From Cyathus striatus (Eukaryota > Basidiomycota > Agaricomycetes > Agaricales > Nidulariaceae), in NCBI GenBank assembly GCA_025738555.1, contig JAOVFP010000009.1, forward strand, positions 496,001-560,000: 64,000 nucleotides of DNA, given 5' to 3'. A program made the position numbers and the translations under genes. Below, one piece after another: positions 43,999-56,570 of the stretch; the first letter of the stretch is position 1; every line of letters starts with the position of its first letter. Under the pieces are notes generated by a model. That model saw nothing but the letters and a program-made list of their open reading frames with translations, made no database searches and was not told where the DNA came from.

Positions 43999-44862
43999 AT
44001 GGCTGATGATCTTTTCACTGACATCATATCCTGGGAAAAAATTAACAACATCGACAAAGTAACACAGAAAACAAATGAATACCAGTGGCTCTCCCAACCT
44101 ACTATCACAAGTCTCATAGCTGTGGTTAAAATTTCAGAATGAGACTTTTCTTTTTCCTCTGATGGCGGTTTCACTGGTACCAACAGATTCACGACAAACT
44201 TTGCAGATTTACATCTAACATTATCTGGAGGCTGCCCATCGATTGAACTGTTTAAGAGCGAGTATCAGACAGTACTTGAAAATATTATGTGGCTTCTCAA
44301 TCAGGTTCCTGTTTCCGAGCACGCACGTAGACGAGGCATATTTGTTGGCCCCCCTTCCACACCTCGAATCAAAATAGGTCATCAACCATTCAATGTAACA
44401 GCTATCATTTTTTGGAAGCTCCTCCCTCTTATTACCTAGTAATTTTTAAGTCTATACCACAATGTCTTAACCAATGTTATCCTTCAGGTATGTTCATCCA
44501 TTGTACAACCAACACATCCTAATATTCTCATAGATTACTTTGATCATATACACATGTGGCCTGTTTCCACTAAAGCAGCTCGTAACGCCATACCTAAACT
44601 TTATGTCACACATAGTATCAATCGTCCCGCGATTTACGACATCAACGAAAATAAAATTCATCTTGTCGATTATCAGCAGTGCCTCGTTAATGCAACCACA
44701 GAAATACACTTTGAGATTAATCATTGCGAGATTCCCCATATAACTCACAATGGTGTACCCTACCACCTCTACTCAGCCGACCTTGTAGCAATCTACATAA
44801 TCATTCCTCCTCCTAATATTGTTTCTCCTACTACCACACCTAACCCTATCACTGAAAAATAA
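43999..44862 (+). pseudogene. Unrecognised gene with one in-frame stop
   Basis: ATG at 43999 opens MADDLFTDIISWEKINNIDK; the frame continues past a TGA at 44140-44142 (SE-stop-DFSFSSDGG) and ends exon 1 near HARRRGIFVGPPSTPRIKIG. A 90-bp-class intron with donor GTAACA after QPFN and acceptor CTTCAG leads to VCSSIVQPTHPN... and the stop at 44860-44862. TGA could be a former CGA. The spliced protein would be about 255 aa, soluble, with no motif I recognise. It is the only substantial gene in the 3.8-kb element and so its possible cargo. Confidence 0.5.
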
Positions 44863-45129
44863 ATACTAAATGATCACTCATAGAACAGGGGGATTTAAAT
44901 TAAACTCGCAAAGAATAGTAGAAATAAACACTAACTCACTCCATATAATTCATGCATTTTATGTATTATTTATCCAACAACAAATACATCTTATGCTTAC
45001 TAACATTTCCCTCATTCAACCAATTGCAAGCAAGGTTTTCGTCGACATCGTCGACACTTCCAAGTACAAAGTACAATGGTGTCAATGTAATCCCTCACTA
45101 ACAACTGTAATGAGTCTCCTTCAAATATT

Positions 45130-45330
45130 AATACTCCATATCCCTAACCTAACTATCCCAAACCAAACTCTAACCTCTAACTCTAACCTCTAACCTCTAT
45201 TCTTTCATAGGACAACTTCTGCTAATTACTAGTTCTATTATACCCTCCCTAACCTAACCATCCCTAACCTAACCATCCTAACAATTGTATTAAGTATACC
45301 CTCCCTAACCTAACCACATTTTCTAACAGC
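45130..45330. repeat. Telomere-like CCCTAACCTAAC repeats
   Basis: Degenerate blocks of CCTAAC/CTAACC recur (e.g. 45143-45200, 45246-45284, 45302-45318). Fungal telomeres are often (TTAGGG)n, so these look like interstitial relatives, but the units are imperfect and could be simple low-complexity sequence. Confidence 0.5.
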
Positions 45331-45412
45331 TATTTTAACTAATTACTGTCTTACAGTACCCCAAACCTAGCCCAACCTCGATTTTATTAGTAAAAATAGC
45401 AATAAAAAAAAT

Positions 45413-45498
45413 AAGACATCACTGGGAATTGAACCCCACTTCGCGCAAAAAATGGACATTATTGTAGGACAACAAACCACTACACCATTGGGCAATAT
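45413..45498 (-). pseudogene. tRNA-like relic or tRNA-derived SINE head
   Basis: On the minus strand TGGTGTAGTGG fits RNA polymerase III box A and GGTTCAATTCC fits box B, spaced as in a tRNA. The acceptor and anticodon stems do not pair, so it is not a functional tRNA. Confidence 0.4.
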
Positions 45499-45597
45499 CA
45501 AATTAGGATCCGAATGTAGTTGAGGGTATCAGCGGATGAACATCTTCCATATTTGGTAAGTCACGTGGTATCATAGTGGGGGAGAGCAAGGACTGTC

Positions 45598-47291
45598 CGT
45601 GTCGTCGTTATTTGTTTCTCTTGAGGGTCAAAAGGCGAAATAGCAGCGCGCTACACTCTTAGTTTCTCGACATTACACATTCCTCCTCTTCCTTCCTTCA
45701 GCATTAGCAGACGTCTCTCTCCCAACTCTCAGGAAGTTTGTTCACCGACGCACTGTCTTCCTTATTTCAGCTGATCACGCTACAGGTGCCCAACGCTACG
45801 ATCGGGAACGGACTTGGACGAGCCTGTATTCGATAATCGATTTGGAGTTGGCCTTATTTAACGGAAGGCCACCTATACTGCACTTTCATAATGCCAACTT
45901 TAAGTATCTTCGCCATCCCTCAGGCAATATGACTCAGTTTGCGAGGGGATTGGACGTTGCTAGGCTTGGACTGATCTTAAGCACGTCTTTATTGCTCATG
46001 CATATCCATCTCAGCCACCCATAAAAGATGTTAAGATCCGCCGAGGTACTTCGCTTTGCTCACTCAATAGGCGTGGTCCATGGCAACGTAGGGCCACTGA
46101 GTGGTATTATTCCTTTACATCTCGAATGCGCTTAACCTGCGCCCTTTGTCAGGGAACATTTCTCCTTCACGCCGATTGCATCACACTCAGTGGAGCCTGG
46201 ACGTGGGCCTCTTCGGGCTGGCCCAAAAGGAGCAGGACTACATTTCCTTAACTCCCCTCACAACTACAAGGTTAGGGCGGAACTCATGATGGTTCCCGTT
46301 GTCCCTTCCGTGGCAATGTATGTGCATGCATGGGGGAAAACGATCATTAGCGTGAGTTGCTATTCTAGTCATTCCGAGGTTGTGGGCTATGCTAAAATGT
46401 GATCGGACCTCTACAGCTTTTTACTGGCTCTGTGCTCGTGGCCCCTTTGGGCGCCCTCAGCCCTCTCGTAAAACATGTGCAGATGCCGCACGACGCGCGG
46501 AACGTCGTTATTCAGTGCTTGGACGAAAAATTGAATACTCATACGAATATGGAACAAATAGTTGGACAGATAGCGGTAATTGTTTACATAATTCATTCAT
46601 TAAGTACTTTGCCTTCATATGCCGCCGTGTTGCTCTTCCACTTCTGCTGTTCTTTCTGTGTTGTTCATCCCGTAGGGCTTAGTTGGATGTCATAATCTAT
46701 ATAATCATGACGCGGATGTTGAATGTCTACCCTTTGGTCTACAAGAGAATAGCTACCCCATGTTCTTTCTTCTATGATAGACTATGAAACTGTAGCACGT
46801 ACTAAGTAATGTACTTAATCTTGCTCTCGTCAAGCAACGTTCCTGCCGACGCACTGCGCAGTTGGCAATTCCCAGTTTGTGGTATCAAAGTTACAATGTA
46901 GTCAACGGTCATTGTAGTTGGGCGACTGTACAGTAGTAGTACTGTGTACATAACAGTGATCACGGTCACCTGAGAGGTCACGTACGATGTGACAGTGGTC
47001 CGGACTCCGCATACGAAGTTCAATTGGGCCAAATCAAGCTCACTGTTGCCCACCAACCACTTCGACTTGATTTCGACAAGCTTCGCCATTCACCTAAGCA
47101 AATTAACTTAAGCCAGCTTCTTATATATCTCCTTCCTACTGGACTCTACATATATAACGATTGCGACGTAAGAATTATCGAATGTGAAGTTCTTATTGTA
47201 CTCGTTAAATTGTGAGATTCGATCCTTCTTTTCTTCAAGCCGGCGCCGAAATGCTTACTACTATCATCTTCTAATGTAGTTCATCTTCTAA
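45598..47291. other. Unassigned region with coding-like remnants
   Basis: Plus-strand segments such as YDRERTWTSLYSIIDLELAL-FNGRPP (45800-45890), TEWYYSFTSRMRLTCALCQG (46100-46160) and 46399-46695 look like decayed exons but do not join into a gene I can support or name. Confidence 0.35.
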
Positions 47292-48444
47292 ATGGCCTTC
47301 CCGCCTGAGATATGTAGCTTGATATGTAGAGATGAAGTATTGACAAGGGCCGATCTTTGTTCCTTGGCCGCAGTTTCGCGTGCATTCCGTGTGGAAGCAG
47401 AACGCTTGCTTTACATGGGCGTCATTCTCTCCGAATTAAAGCACATCAAGACCTGGTGTCGTACACTCAAGAGGCGGCCTTACCTTTCTTTAAGAACCTA
47501 CGTTCTATCGATCACTATGCCTCCTCAAGCGGATCTACAGTCCGATGATCTCACAATGCTAATCAATGCTCTGAAAGTGTGCTCCAAGCTCAAGGATCTT
47601 AGAATACTGAAAGATAATTCTATGTCTTCTTCCGGAGACGCTATTAACGGGTGGATATTAGAAGGCCATCCGTTCAAGTTGATGAGATTCACCAACACAT
47701 ACTTTCGGCCTCATGTGCTCCGTAACTTTTTCCTCCAGCAGCCAGATATTCGTTTCCTGGACTTCCATACAAAGGCTACATTCCATTGTCAATATACTTG
47801 CTGTCTTGATCTTCCCCAGAAGGCCTTCCTTTCCTTAGGACGCTAAAGACGCATTCATGTATCTTACAGTCATTCCAGCATTCATGGTGGCCAGCGAACC
47901 TACATCATTTGCATTATGATTTGCACCAATCAAGTGAAGACGAGGAACTTCTTGGAATTGTTGCTTTAATAAGAATCGCAGACACGCTCAAGAGCCTTAG
48001 CATACGCCGGACATGCACCAAGGGCGGTATTGATATCTCTGTCATGGCAGAATGTATTGCATCACAAATTCCCAATTTGAAGTACCTGCGAATCATCGAT
48101 AGCTCTGTTGGCGTAAGCAATCTATATCCCCTTGCCATTCCATCCTTAATTTACAAGGTATACAATCATAGTCAGGAAATGTACCAAATGTACTCTTCCC
48201 ATTTCCTTCAACGCGGTTCAAGTGTCTTGAAACCCTCGTCATAAGTCCACTAAACAAAAACACGTACCCCGATCTCAAGCGCCACGCTACGCGGGTTGAG
48301 ACTGCGAAGAGGATTATGGAGACGTATACAACCTTGAAACGATTCTTAATCATAACTTCCCGCGTTTACGAGTTCCAGCGAGTTCCTGTTACCAATAACA
48401 TTGTGGAATCTGACCCCCTGGGTATGATGCAAACGAGTGGATGA
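47292..48444 (+). CDS. F-box-like / LRR-like hypothetical protein, possibly frameshifted
   Basis: Starts MAFPPEICSLICRDEVLTRA, then DLCSLAAVSRAFRVEAERLL, the F-box-like opening common in Agaricomycete families, followed by leucine-rich helical text (LKVCSKLKDLRILKDNS). The second part begins near 47870 (WPANLHHLHYDLHQSSEDEE), and the last part reads FKCLETLVISPLNKNTYPDL and ends ...GMMQTSG at about 48444. Between YKVYNHSQ and GNVPNVLFPFP (about 48160-48190) the frame changes without a plausible intron, suggesting a frameshift. F-box proteins usually select targets for SCF ubiquitin ligases; the substrate is unknown. Confidence 0.6.
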
Positions 48445-48935
48445 AAGTACAGTAACATGAAGACAATTACACGTAATGGGATATATATCATACTGGCCTC
48501 AAGTTATAAATGAGGCTTACGATCTGGAGTTACTATGGTCAGAACAAGGGTTACCTTTAGGAACCTGAAAGGCTGAATCCATATATCTTCCACTAATGCA
48601 TCGGCCTGGCCGCCCTCGGATGCGAAGAGCCGTGTGGATTGGAACGTAGCCTGAGGTTTTGCTGTTATGAAGCGAGTTGGTCCGAGGTCAGGAGTGCTGC
48701 GTAGCTACTTACTGTAGTAGTTTATAGTATTGAAAGTATACATACAGCACTAGCGCAGATTTGTACACTATAGCACAATTCAATTACTCGAGAGGTTTCA
48801 GCATTCTCGTTAGGAGGCAGCTCAGTAGCTGCGTAGTCAAGTACTTCACAACATTACAATGTTAATCGACATTGGAAGAACTGTTTCACCAAAGGTTCTG
48901 AATGGCTTTAGAAGGCTGATCATGAGTATTTGAGT
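48445..48935. other. Intergenic with one coding-like segment
   Basis: Minus-strand text near 48560-48700 (RFITAKPQATFQSTRLFASE) looks coding but has no assignable start; it could be a further 3' exon of the DUF6532 gene or a relic. Confidence 0.3.
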
Positions 48936-51669
48936 TTAATTTGCGACAGCCCAAGATTGATGCCGTATTGGGCGTAGCCACGATGCTGACAGTGGACTTA
49001 CAATGAAATCGGCTGAGTGAGACTGCTCACTGTACTTGTAAGTTTCATACGCGGAGTGAAAGTCAAGATCGTCGCCTGGTGAATTTGGCTCTTGTTCGAC
49101 AGAAGGACTCGATGGTGGCTCCATTATAATTCGGAGAAAACGCAGACTTCTGAAGGCGTCGCAGAGAAAATTTATCATCACGACATGTACACATCCACGC
49201 CACAGTATAACAGAGTGATAATAACTGATTATAAGTACCTATGTATATTTGCTCAGATCCATCATTTCAAGGCGGGTCTTACCTTTCCTTGAAACTTTAC
49301 CACTACAGAAGAATGTCAGATGAATAATGACCCAACTCCACACCCTACATGATTGAAACTTACCCAACACGCCGATAAAGCTTATGCATGATTGCATGGA
49401 ACCCATTTGGGGACTCTTTCTGCATCACTTCAATGGTCTCAACATGATCGCGGTACGTCTCAACAATGAGGCTGCCGTCAAAGTGCTTTGTCGTCTTGAT
49501 ACCGTCCTTCCATTCCCAAAGGGAGGCAAAAACCTGACAGAGGTGTTAGACATTTCACGTGAGTAATGAATACGAGGTTGGTGTCCATACTGCAGTGGCT
49601 CCAAGGGCAACCATCGCAATAGGAAGCTCGGGTTCATCCATTTTGTCTATCTCTTTGTTATATTTGGTCACTACCTCATGGCCAATCGATGCGGGATAGG
49701 AGAAAAACTATTTTTCAGCGTCTCTGATATTGCAGGATTGAGGTACGGTTCATCTGGTTTCAAAACCCATGTCTATGCATGCACTATGAGATCAATATCG
49801 TTATTTTGAATGTAAAATGATCAACCCACGGATGCATTGCTCCATTTTCCAGAAAAAATGTACAGCCCGCCGTTCTCAAGAAGACTTGTGACACGCTCTT
49901 GGCATTTCTTACCAATTCCGAGTTCGTATATGGAGATTTGAGCGGCAGCATTAGTCTTGATTGGCTTTCGTATTAATGGGATACGATGAGGGCCTAACAG
50001 ATCAAATTATAAAATATGCGGAAGTTCGAACTATATTCTCACCAGATTGCTAAGCTTGGTGCAAAAATCTGGGTCTCGTTCCAGACGCCGTTTGATATCG
50101 CTCATACCTCGTACACTGCTGTTACGTTTGACTCCAGCAGTTATAACATCCTGCAAAAAGGCATCTCGGTGTTGAAATTCGGGCCACCCATCGTCCTTTA
50201 AGAGCTTGATAGTTTCGAACTTGAGGGTTTCTTCAAGGAGAAATCGAATGCTCCCCTGTTGATTTCTAAGACCGAGGATCTTGCCGGTAGATGAGAGGAC
50301 AAGCGATGCGTGCGCCGGCCAAACGGTTGAGGTGTTCGCATGGTTGGGTGGTCTGCAGTGAATAACTTCCAGTTGCTAGAGAGTGGTAGGGTTAGAGAAC
50401 CGGAAAGCATCAGTACAACCTCATCGAAACCTCACCTTGTTTAGGACAGCAGTTTTGCGAAGTCTCTGAGGCAGTATTAAGTGAAAACAGACATTCAAAC
50501 AAGATGTGCAACTCACAGGCTTCTTGTCGTCCGTGATTGTGGGTTTGCCTTTTTGGCTGGGTATCGAAACCGTTGAACTTTGTTGCGCGCTTTCAGTAGA
50601 CGCGTATTCTTCATGTTTTTTTGCGGGCGTGGGCTGACATTCGTCGTATGATTGGCTAGATATTGATATTACTGAAAATGCATGATCACTTTCGTCGGAC
50701 GCGTAATCTTCATCTGATACGACAAAAATTTGACGCCTGTTGGCAACATCTATGGTTTGGGAAGACGGGGAGTCCTACAGGGCCGTAAGTGATGCCAACA
50801 TTACTATAGGAGAATCGTCAAGCAAACCTCAAGCTCGAGCATTCCCTCAACTTCTGCCGATGATCCCTGGTCGGTCTCAAAATTTCTGACTCCATACTCA
50901 TCATCAGAGGCATACAGGGACCAGGAATTGGTGATGGGTGCTTTTGTGCGGACGCGGATAGACGCTTCACAGTACGCAAGTTTCGTTGGTCATGTTATAT
51001 ATCAATATACCATGGGTAACAGTGAGCAACGTACCTGTGGCAGAGGTAGCATGCCTATGACCATCTTCGGCATTAGTTTCCGCAACTGGCGAGTTTGATC
51101 CTAATATGATGATCAGCGCTTCAACGCGATAGCCCAATTTGGCAGCTCAGCGCTCAGCATTCAGTAACCACAGACCACAATGAATCCGGTGTTTCTTTTC
51201 TTTCGTCCCTTTACCACTCCCTTGTGGGCGCCCCCTTGCTTTCTTCTTCGGCGCCGAGTTATCGTCGTGGGTTTCGTGTGTCTGATTTTCCTCTTCAGCA
51301 TCTGAAACTAGGATCTCATTCAGCCATGTCCTAAGTCTTGACTCAGAAGCATAAGTACTATATACTTACCAATATGCTTGCGCTTCGCCGTATTCGAATT
51401 TCTGGGTTTCTTTCGCAGTGAAGCTGGCGTATACTCATTACCACAAATAACAGAGTGCATAGAGAAGCACTCACCGAGATTTACGAGTGCGAGCTTCTTT
51501 GCCTTTCTTCCGCCTTTGAGACAACTGTGAGTGTGAAGTCGTTTTTATATTCATAATGACTTCTGACCACTTTTAGCCACATCGTTGATGAGCTCACTAT
51601 CTGAAAGTCTCTTGAGCACTCGTCTCTCCTCCGTCGTTTGCTGCCTTTTTCAATTGGTGTAAGGGGCAT
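48936..51669 (-). CDS. DUF6532 domain protein with AT-hook-like basic region
   Basis: Multi-exon minus-strand gene; exon edges approximate. The N-terminal half is basic and low-complexity (KRRRRDECSR; KKKARGRPQGSGKGTKEKKH, an AT-hook-like RGRP) and acidic/serine-rich (VVSDEDYASDESDHAFSVIS). The C-terminal half carries the DUF6532 pattern: KPIKTNAAAQISIYELGIG, FFSYPASIGHEVVTKYNKEI, PELPIAMVALGATAVW, DHVETIEVMQKESPNGFHAI, MHKLYRRVG. A Ser/Pro/Glu-rich tail (MEPPSSPSVEQEPNSPGDDL) may be a last exon. The family is confined to basidiomycetes and uncharacterised; nuclear location is inferred from the basic motifs. Confidence 0.65.
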
Positions 51670-52277
51670 GAAATGCTCCTAGGTATGGATGTGAGAAGGA
51701 ACTAGAGAGTAGAACGTGGCACGAAAGCGAGCTGGAGAAAGTGGGTTTTACCTCGTTTTAATGTGACGCGAATTTCAGTCTAACCCGAAATACAGCCAAG
51801 TATTCTGAATTCATCTCTGTTACTCTCGTATAAGCCCTATACTAAAACAGCTCATCCGCTGGTTACCTATATATCAAATTTGTCAAGTTGAAAGTCCAGG
51901 AAGAAGCCAGGCTACTGGATTGAAGGCAAATATTCGTAGTTTTGGAGGCAACCTTATCTCAACTATTGTGGCGAAGAGGAAGAAAGTCAGAAGATAGTCA
52001 GGTCGAGGATCAATTAGGAACAACAAAAATACGAAAAATGAAGCCACATATGAATACGATAGGGACATAGCATCGTCTGGGTAAGCCACTATGGCTAATT
52101 TACAAGGTCTGAACATCGCTGAACATTCCTTGGCGCCTGATTCCAGTTATTGCCAGAGCTTTAAACTATATTTTTGTTTACTTGTTGTCAGGTAGATTAA
52201 CGCATGTAAATAGCTTTGTGTACATATTTCTATGCTTAGTGCCCTGAGATCTACAATGCTCCCTACTCCGCCTCGAA
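51670..52277. other. Intergenic, nothing recognised
   Basis: A hydrophobic minus-strand frame at 51883-52116 has no family match or clear promoter context and is likely spurious. Confidence 0.4.
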
Positions 52278-52592
52278 CTAGTTAAAGATAATGTAAACCA
52301 CTGCGACTCCGCCAGCAAGCCCAAACCCACCACGCCATGCATTCCACATTCTATCGAGGTCTTCTGTATTCGGCAATATCGCGTTATAAGCAGTAGCTCC
52401 GAGACCAAAAGCGCTACCGTGGCCGCTTACAATAACATCTGTTGAAAAAATTGGTGAACTGGAGTATGCATGCGACAATAATCCATATCGCATTGCGTAC
52501 ACATGAGACTCCGCTCTCGACTCCAGTGTCCACCCATGGCAATGGGCATTTCCTAAATCCACTGCATGACCAAGAGTGGATAGGTAGCACAT
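52278..52592 (-). CDS. Small hypothetical protein (104 aa)
   Basis: ATG-initiated ORF, MCYLSTLGHAVDLGNAHCHG to a hydrophobic C-terminus (FGLAGGVAVVYIIFN) that could be a membrane anchor. No family recognised. The composition is plausible for a small secreted or membrane protein, but there is no signal peptide and no independent support. Confidence 0.35.
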   Translation of the reverse strand: MCYLSTLGHAVDLGNAHCHGWTLESRAESHVYAMRYGLLSHAYSSSPIFSTDVIVSGHGSAFGLGATAYNAILPNTEDLDRMWNAWRGGFGLAGGVAVVYIIFN

Positions 52593-52850
52593 TCCACTAG
52601 GACTAGCTATGTGTATAAGTGACTTGTGTTATTGCTACTATAAACTTTACAACTCTACTATTAAGGTTTTCAAGCTGTGTTTCAATACGTCAAAATGAAA
52701 AATGAATGCTGGATGAGAAAATATTTATATATACAATATTGGCGGAAGGTAACCAATGCTGTGAAATAATGTTCATGGGAAAAGTAGTCAGAAAGTGGAA
52801 TAAAATCGAAAACATAGGTCATGAACAAGAAATAAACTATAGGAATTGAA

Positions 52851-55800
52851 TCAAGACGACACTTTTCGAGAGGTACTTCGTCCCCAGGACGAAGGACCCG
52901 GCTGAGAGCGAGAAGGAACAATAGATTCGGTAGTGGGCTTGTCTCTGAAACTGAGGAGGTCATACAGTGCGGCAATCTGGTCTCCCTATTCCATGAAGGA
53001 TCAGTATGCGAATGCCATCATACCCAACAAGACACTTGCCTTCTGTTCAAGGATATCAACGACTTCACGCAAATGCTGAGCAAGGATATTACGCTTCGCG
53101 ACATCGGAAGCAGCATCCATTTCCTTGTACTGATCCGCAAGTTCAACGTAGATACTACAACCAAACGTCAGATAAAACGCTCGCATGATAGAAAATACAA
53201 TACTGACCCTTTATAATGCGTGAAGTCATCTTCCAACTCCCGTATTACACGGACAACTACCGTCTGAGGTGGTATACCCTCTTTCTCCCCAGCTTTCTTC
53301 CATGCATGAGGTTCACTTGAAAAAGCAACCTCTTTTTGTTTCCCTTTACTTTTAACGTCATATTCAGTTTCTTCCGATCCATCTTCGAAGCCCTCATCTT
53401 CGTCTTCGTCTTGTCTCTTCTGTCCTGTAGGGAACCAGGGCGGCGACACCGGCGCATCCTTACACACTTGTCTCCTCCTTCTATTACACATGGTGCACGT
53501 CCTGGTGTTATGCTCTGGTGCAGAGAAGAAAAGACGCTCAAGACGTTCACCTCGAATTTGAGGGAAAGGAGTTTCGAGATCGGCTTGTGGTTTACGAGTC
53601 GGGCGAGAAGTATGGCTGGGGGTTGGCGCTGCCGGTCTCCGGGGAGGAGACTCGCGTACGGAGCGGTTGTTCTGTATCTGCACCCGATTGCGTTGGGAAG
53701 AAGATAAAGTAGCCATGGGCGTAGGTGATTCTACACGCTCTTGATGGTACTGGCCTTCTTCGTCGCTGACATCTTCCACTACCACTCCATGCCTTGAGGG
53801 ATTAGGTACAGGAACGGGGGATTGGGTCCGGCTACGCAACTGTGAGAGCTCAGAAATTGATTTACTACCAAAGGAGCGATTTGATCGCCTCTCTTCAACC
53901 TCTGCAGCAATGCGGTTATAATCTTCAGACTTCATCACGCGACGAGGAGTAGACTCTGCAAGGTTCAGTGAAGAGCCTAGAGTAGCGTGATCTGTACGCA
54001 TCGTTCTGTCAACCACAATGGGTCCCCGCGACGAGCCTTGAATGGACGTCGGATCAAATGGCTCAAGTTCTTCTTCGCTATCCTCTTCTGATTCCTCTTC
54101 ACTCTCTTCCCTTTCTTCACGGCGCTCCTGCTCTTCTTCATGTGCTCGCACTGGCGCCTGCTCTTCCTCTTCCTCACTTTCCTCCATATCCTGTGACATG
54201 GCTGTGTCCGCAACAGGCTGGTGCAAGGTGACATCTCTCGTCGATCTTCTCTCTTTGAGGCCCTCCTCAACGACCCCACGTAAAACTTCAACTTCCCCAG
54301 CCAGTCGCTCTACCTCATTTTTAAGCCGCATAATTTCCTCGCCTTTCTGTTTGAGCGAGCGCGAGTCCGAATCACGTAACCGGCGAAGCTCAGCCAGGAG
54401 CTCGCGGTGTGACGAGAGTTCGCTAGTTAGGCGCGTTAAGTGTGTGCGTAGGCTTGATATTAAGGCTTCAAGGGCTGAAATAAATCATTAACAATGGTGA
54501 TACAAGTAGAAAGGGTAAAACGAACCTTTCTTCTCCTCCACGGCTTCCCTATATTTCTCCAACACGTCTTCTTCTTCCTGCATCATAGTAGTCTCTCGGG
54601 CCTTACCCTTTGCTTTTGTTTTCGCGTTGGCACTACTCAAATCTTGCTGTTGCTGCACGATAATGTCCTCCCTCTCTAACAATCGGGTACGCTCACGCGC
54701 TACTTCCCGTTTGCACTCCTCCAGCTCCATCTCAAGCTCGCGTACTCTACGACGAGAAATGCCGTTTTCATCTTCAAGATGTTGCAGCTTGGACTGTACT
54801 GTGGCCAGAGTTTGAAGGAGGCGTGCTAGAAATGTGGAGTTAACATCGATACGATTTTAAGGTCTTAGATTAGTTTATTACCTTCACTTTCACGAGGCCT
54901 GTCATCTCCGGGATACCTATAATAATCGGCCCCAAACTTTGCAGGAGACTCAACCGCACTCGTCATCCCCGTAACATCAGGCAATTGAACCTTTCCTCTA
55001 GGTGTTCCTCGAGCACTAGGTCTCCTAGGCGTAGGATTCCTAACAAAAGACCGCGAATTGTTTACAAATGACTCTTGAAAAACCGTATCCCCAGCACTAG
55101 TGGCAGCCGGGGCCGAGCTAGGCCTGTACGGTAACTCCTGAGTACTCTTCCTTTGCTCAACTTCAATTTCGCCTTTAATACCGCGAGCCATGCGCGTGAA
55201 TTTCGAGCTGACGCTAGAGGGCGTCGGAGGCTGAAGCCGCACCTCAGGCTGGGCGGAGGACGTAGGGCGAGGAGTAGAGTTATTAACAGGTTGTCTCCTT
55301 GCTGGACGAGGGGTGGGCACGTTCATTGAAGTATTATCCGGTAGGCGGGAAGGGCGGGCTAAAGGAGATACTGGAGGATACTGATGGTTTGCTGATGAGG
55401 GAGACCGCCGGACCTGTGGACTGCGGGGGCGTTTAGGAGAAAAAGAAACTCGGCGCAGAGCATCTGTAAGCTTAGGACGGTGCTGGGTGCTGCTTTGACT
55501 GCTCTGTCCACTGTCAGTGTCTGAGGCAGAGGAAGAAGAGAGCAGTGGGGAGCGAAGGCGGGAATGTAGGGAGGAAGGAAGGTTGCGTCCAGATTCGAGA
55601 ATGCGGTCGAGTTCTGCGGTGTCATCCACGACTAATGGGTCAACTACTACACTGTTTACGTTCTATATAATTGCGAGGTTAGATAAATATTGCGAAAGAT
55701 GAATGAATGCTCACTGTGTGCTTGGACCTGGAGGGATCCATATCAAACATACTCAGTCTATCAACTCCTGCAATCATATCATGCAGAGGTCGATCCGGAT

Positions 55801-56239
55801 CATATTCTGCACCACTTAGGCTCACGTCTCGCCGCATTCCGCGGCCGCCCAGACCAGCGCTGAGGGTCAATGCACTAGCGTGGTGTCCAGCTGTCGACAT
55901 TGTCTCTCCACCGTACGGGTTGATCCCCTCTTCGTCCTCTTCCGTGCGATATGTCATATTCATATGCCCATCTTCATCGCCGAGGTTATCAAAAGTATGT
56001 TCACGGTGGAAAGAAGGATAATCGTGAGCACTGGGATTGGAATAATGCCGTGGGTACTCGACACTGTCGTAGTCGTGCTGGTGATGGTATGCCAATTCAT
56101 CGTCACTAGCTGACGAGAGACGCAAGGAGAGATCTGTTTGTTGAAGGTTACTCTCTAGCGCCTGTCTGTCTTCCTCGAGCTCGTCGCCGGGTATGCTAAG
56201 CTCGGAAGGTACACTGGGCGTTCTGTTGTACCTCCTCAT
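52851..56239 (-). CDS. Spindle-pole scaffold protein, Ppc89-like, with Cep57 microtubule-binding domain
   Basis: Minus-strand exons 55715-56239, 54882-55662, 54526-54825, 53208-54474, 53040-53154, 52851-52985; 1,040 aa. The N-terminal half is disordered and Ser/Pro/Arg-rich; a coiled coil follows (LQTLATVQSKLQHLEDENGI through about residue 590), then an acidic stretch (EESEEESEEDSEEELEPFD). The C-terminal domain (ETPFPQIRGERLERLFFSAP, a CXXC pair CTMCNRRRRQVC, ELEDDFTHYKGIYVELADQY, DILEQKGDQIAALYDLLSF) matches the Cep57 microtubule-binding domain as found in fission-yeast Ppc89, the core spindle-pole scaffold. The last intron (52986-53039) has a GC donor, AAG|GCAAGT. Divergent from BMS1. Confidence 0.88.
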
Positions 56240-56570
56240 GGTTGAGAAGAATGATTAATATATATACGGAATATGATAGAAAAATGAATGGTGCAATAAT
56301 TCGCAGGTATCGCTGAGGGGGAATGGCAGGGAGAGGGGAAGGTGGCGAGGAGGTGGCAGGCGATGAGAGAACAACGTTGGACACAAATTCGGACCAAACT
56401 AAAATCAACAATTTCACCCGAACCAAATGCGCGCTGATCACGTGCGCGTGTCAGTCCCTTAACCATATTCCAGGGTTTACGTATTCCAAAATTTGTGTTC
56501 GCCAAGTCCAGCTTACAATCTCCGAGCGCCTTCGCTCACCCATATTCTTGCTCACGTCCAGGCCGCCAAC
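56240..56570. promoter_or_regulatory. Bidirectional promoter, Ppc89-like / BMS1
   Basis: 331 bp between the two start codons, holding both promoters and leaders. No TATA box is evident. Confidence 0.6.

Larger units (their letters stand above)
41803..45597. mobile_element. 3.8-kb terminal-inverted-repeat element with cargo
   Basis: Ends carry about 38-bp inverted repeats: GACAGTCCTTGCTCTCCCCC at 41803 onward and its complement ending at 45597; they differ at two transition sites. No clear target duplication is visible, perhaps because the left end lies in repeat A. Inside are a nested 992-bp repeat-bounded element, a short C-terminal-like ORF, a decayed gene (43999-44862), telomere-like repeats and a tRNA-like relic near the right end. 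No transposase was recognised. Confidence 0.65.

Noticed and set aside
45130..45330. True chromosome end
   Set aside because: The CCTAAC units are degenerate, short and followed by ordinary genes for almost 19 kb; at best interstitial.
45413..45498. Functional tRNA gene
   Set aside because: Boxes A and B are present, but acceptor and anticodon stems do not pair, so it is a relic at most.
52178..52408. Second small ORF overlapping the 104-aa ORF
   Set aside because: Overlaps in another frame and lacks any distinguishing support.
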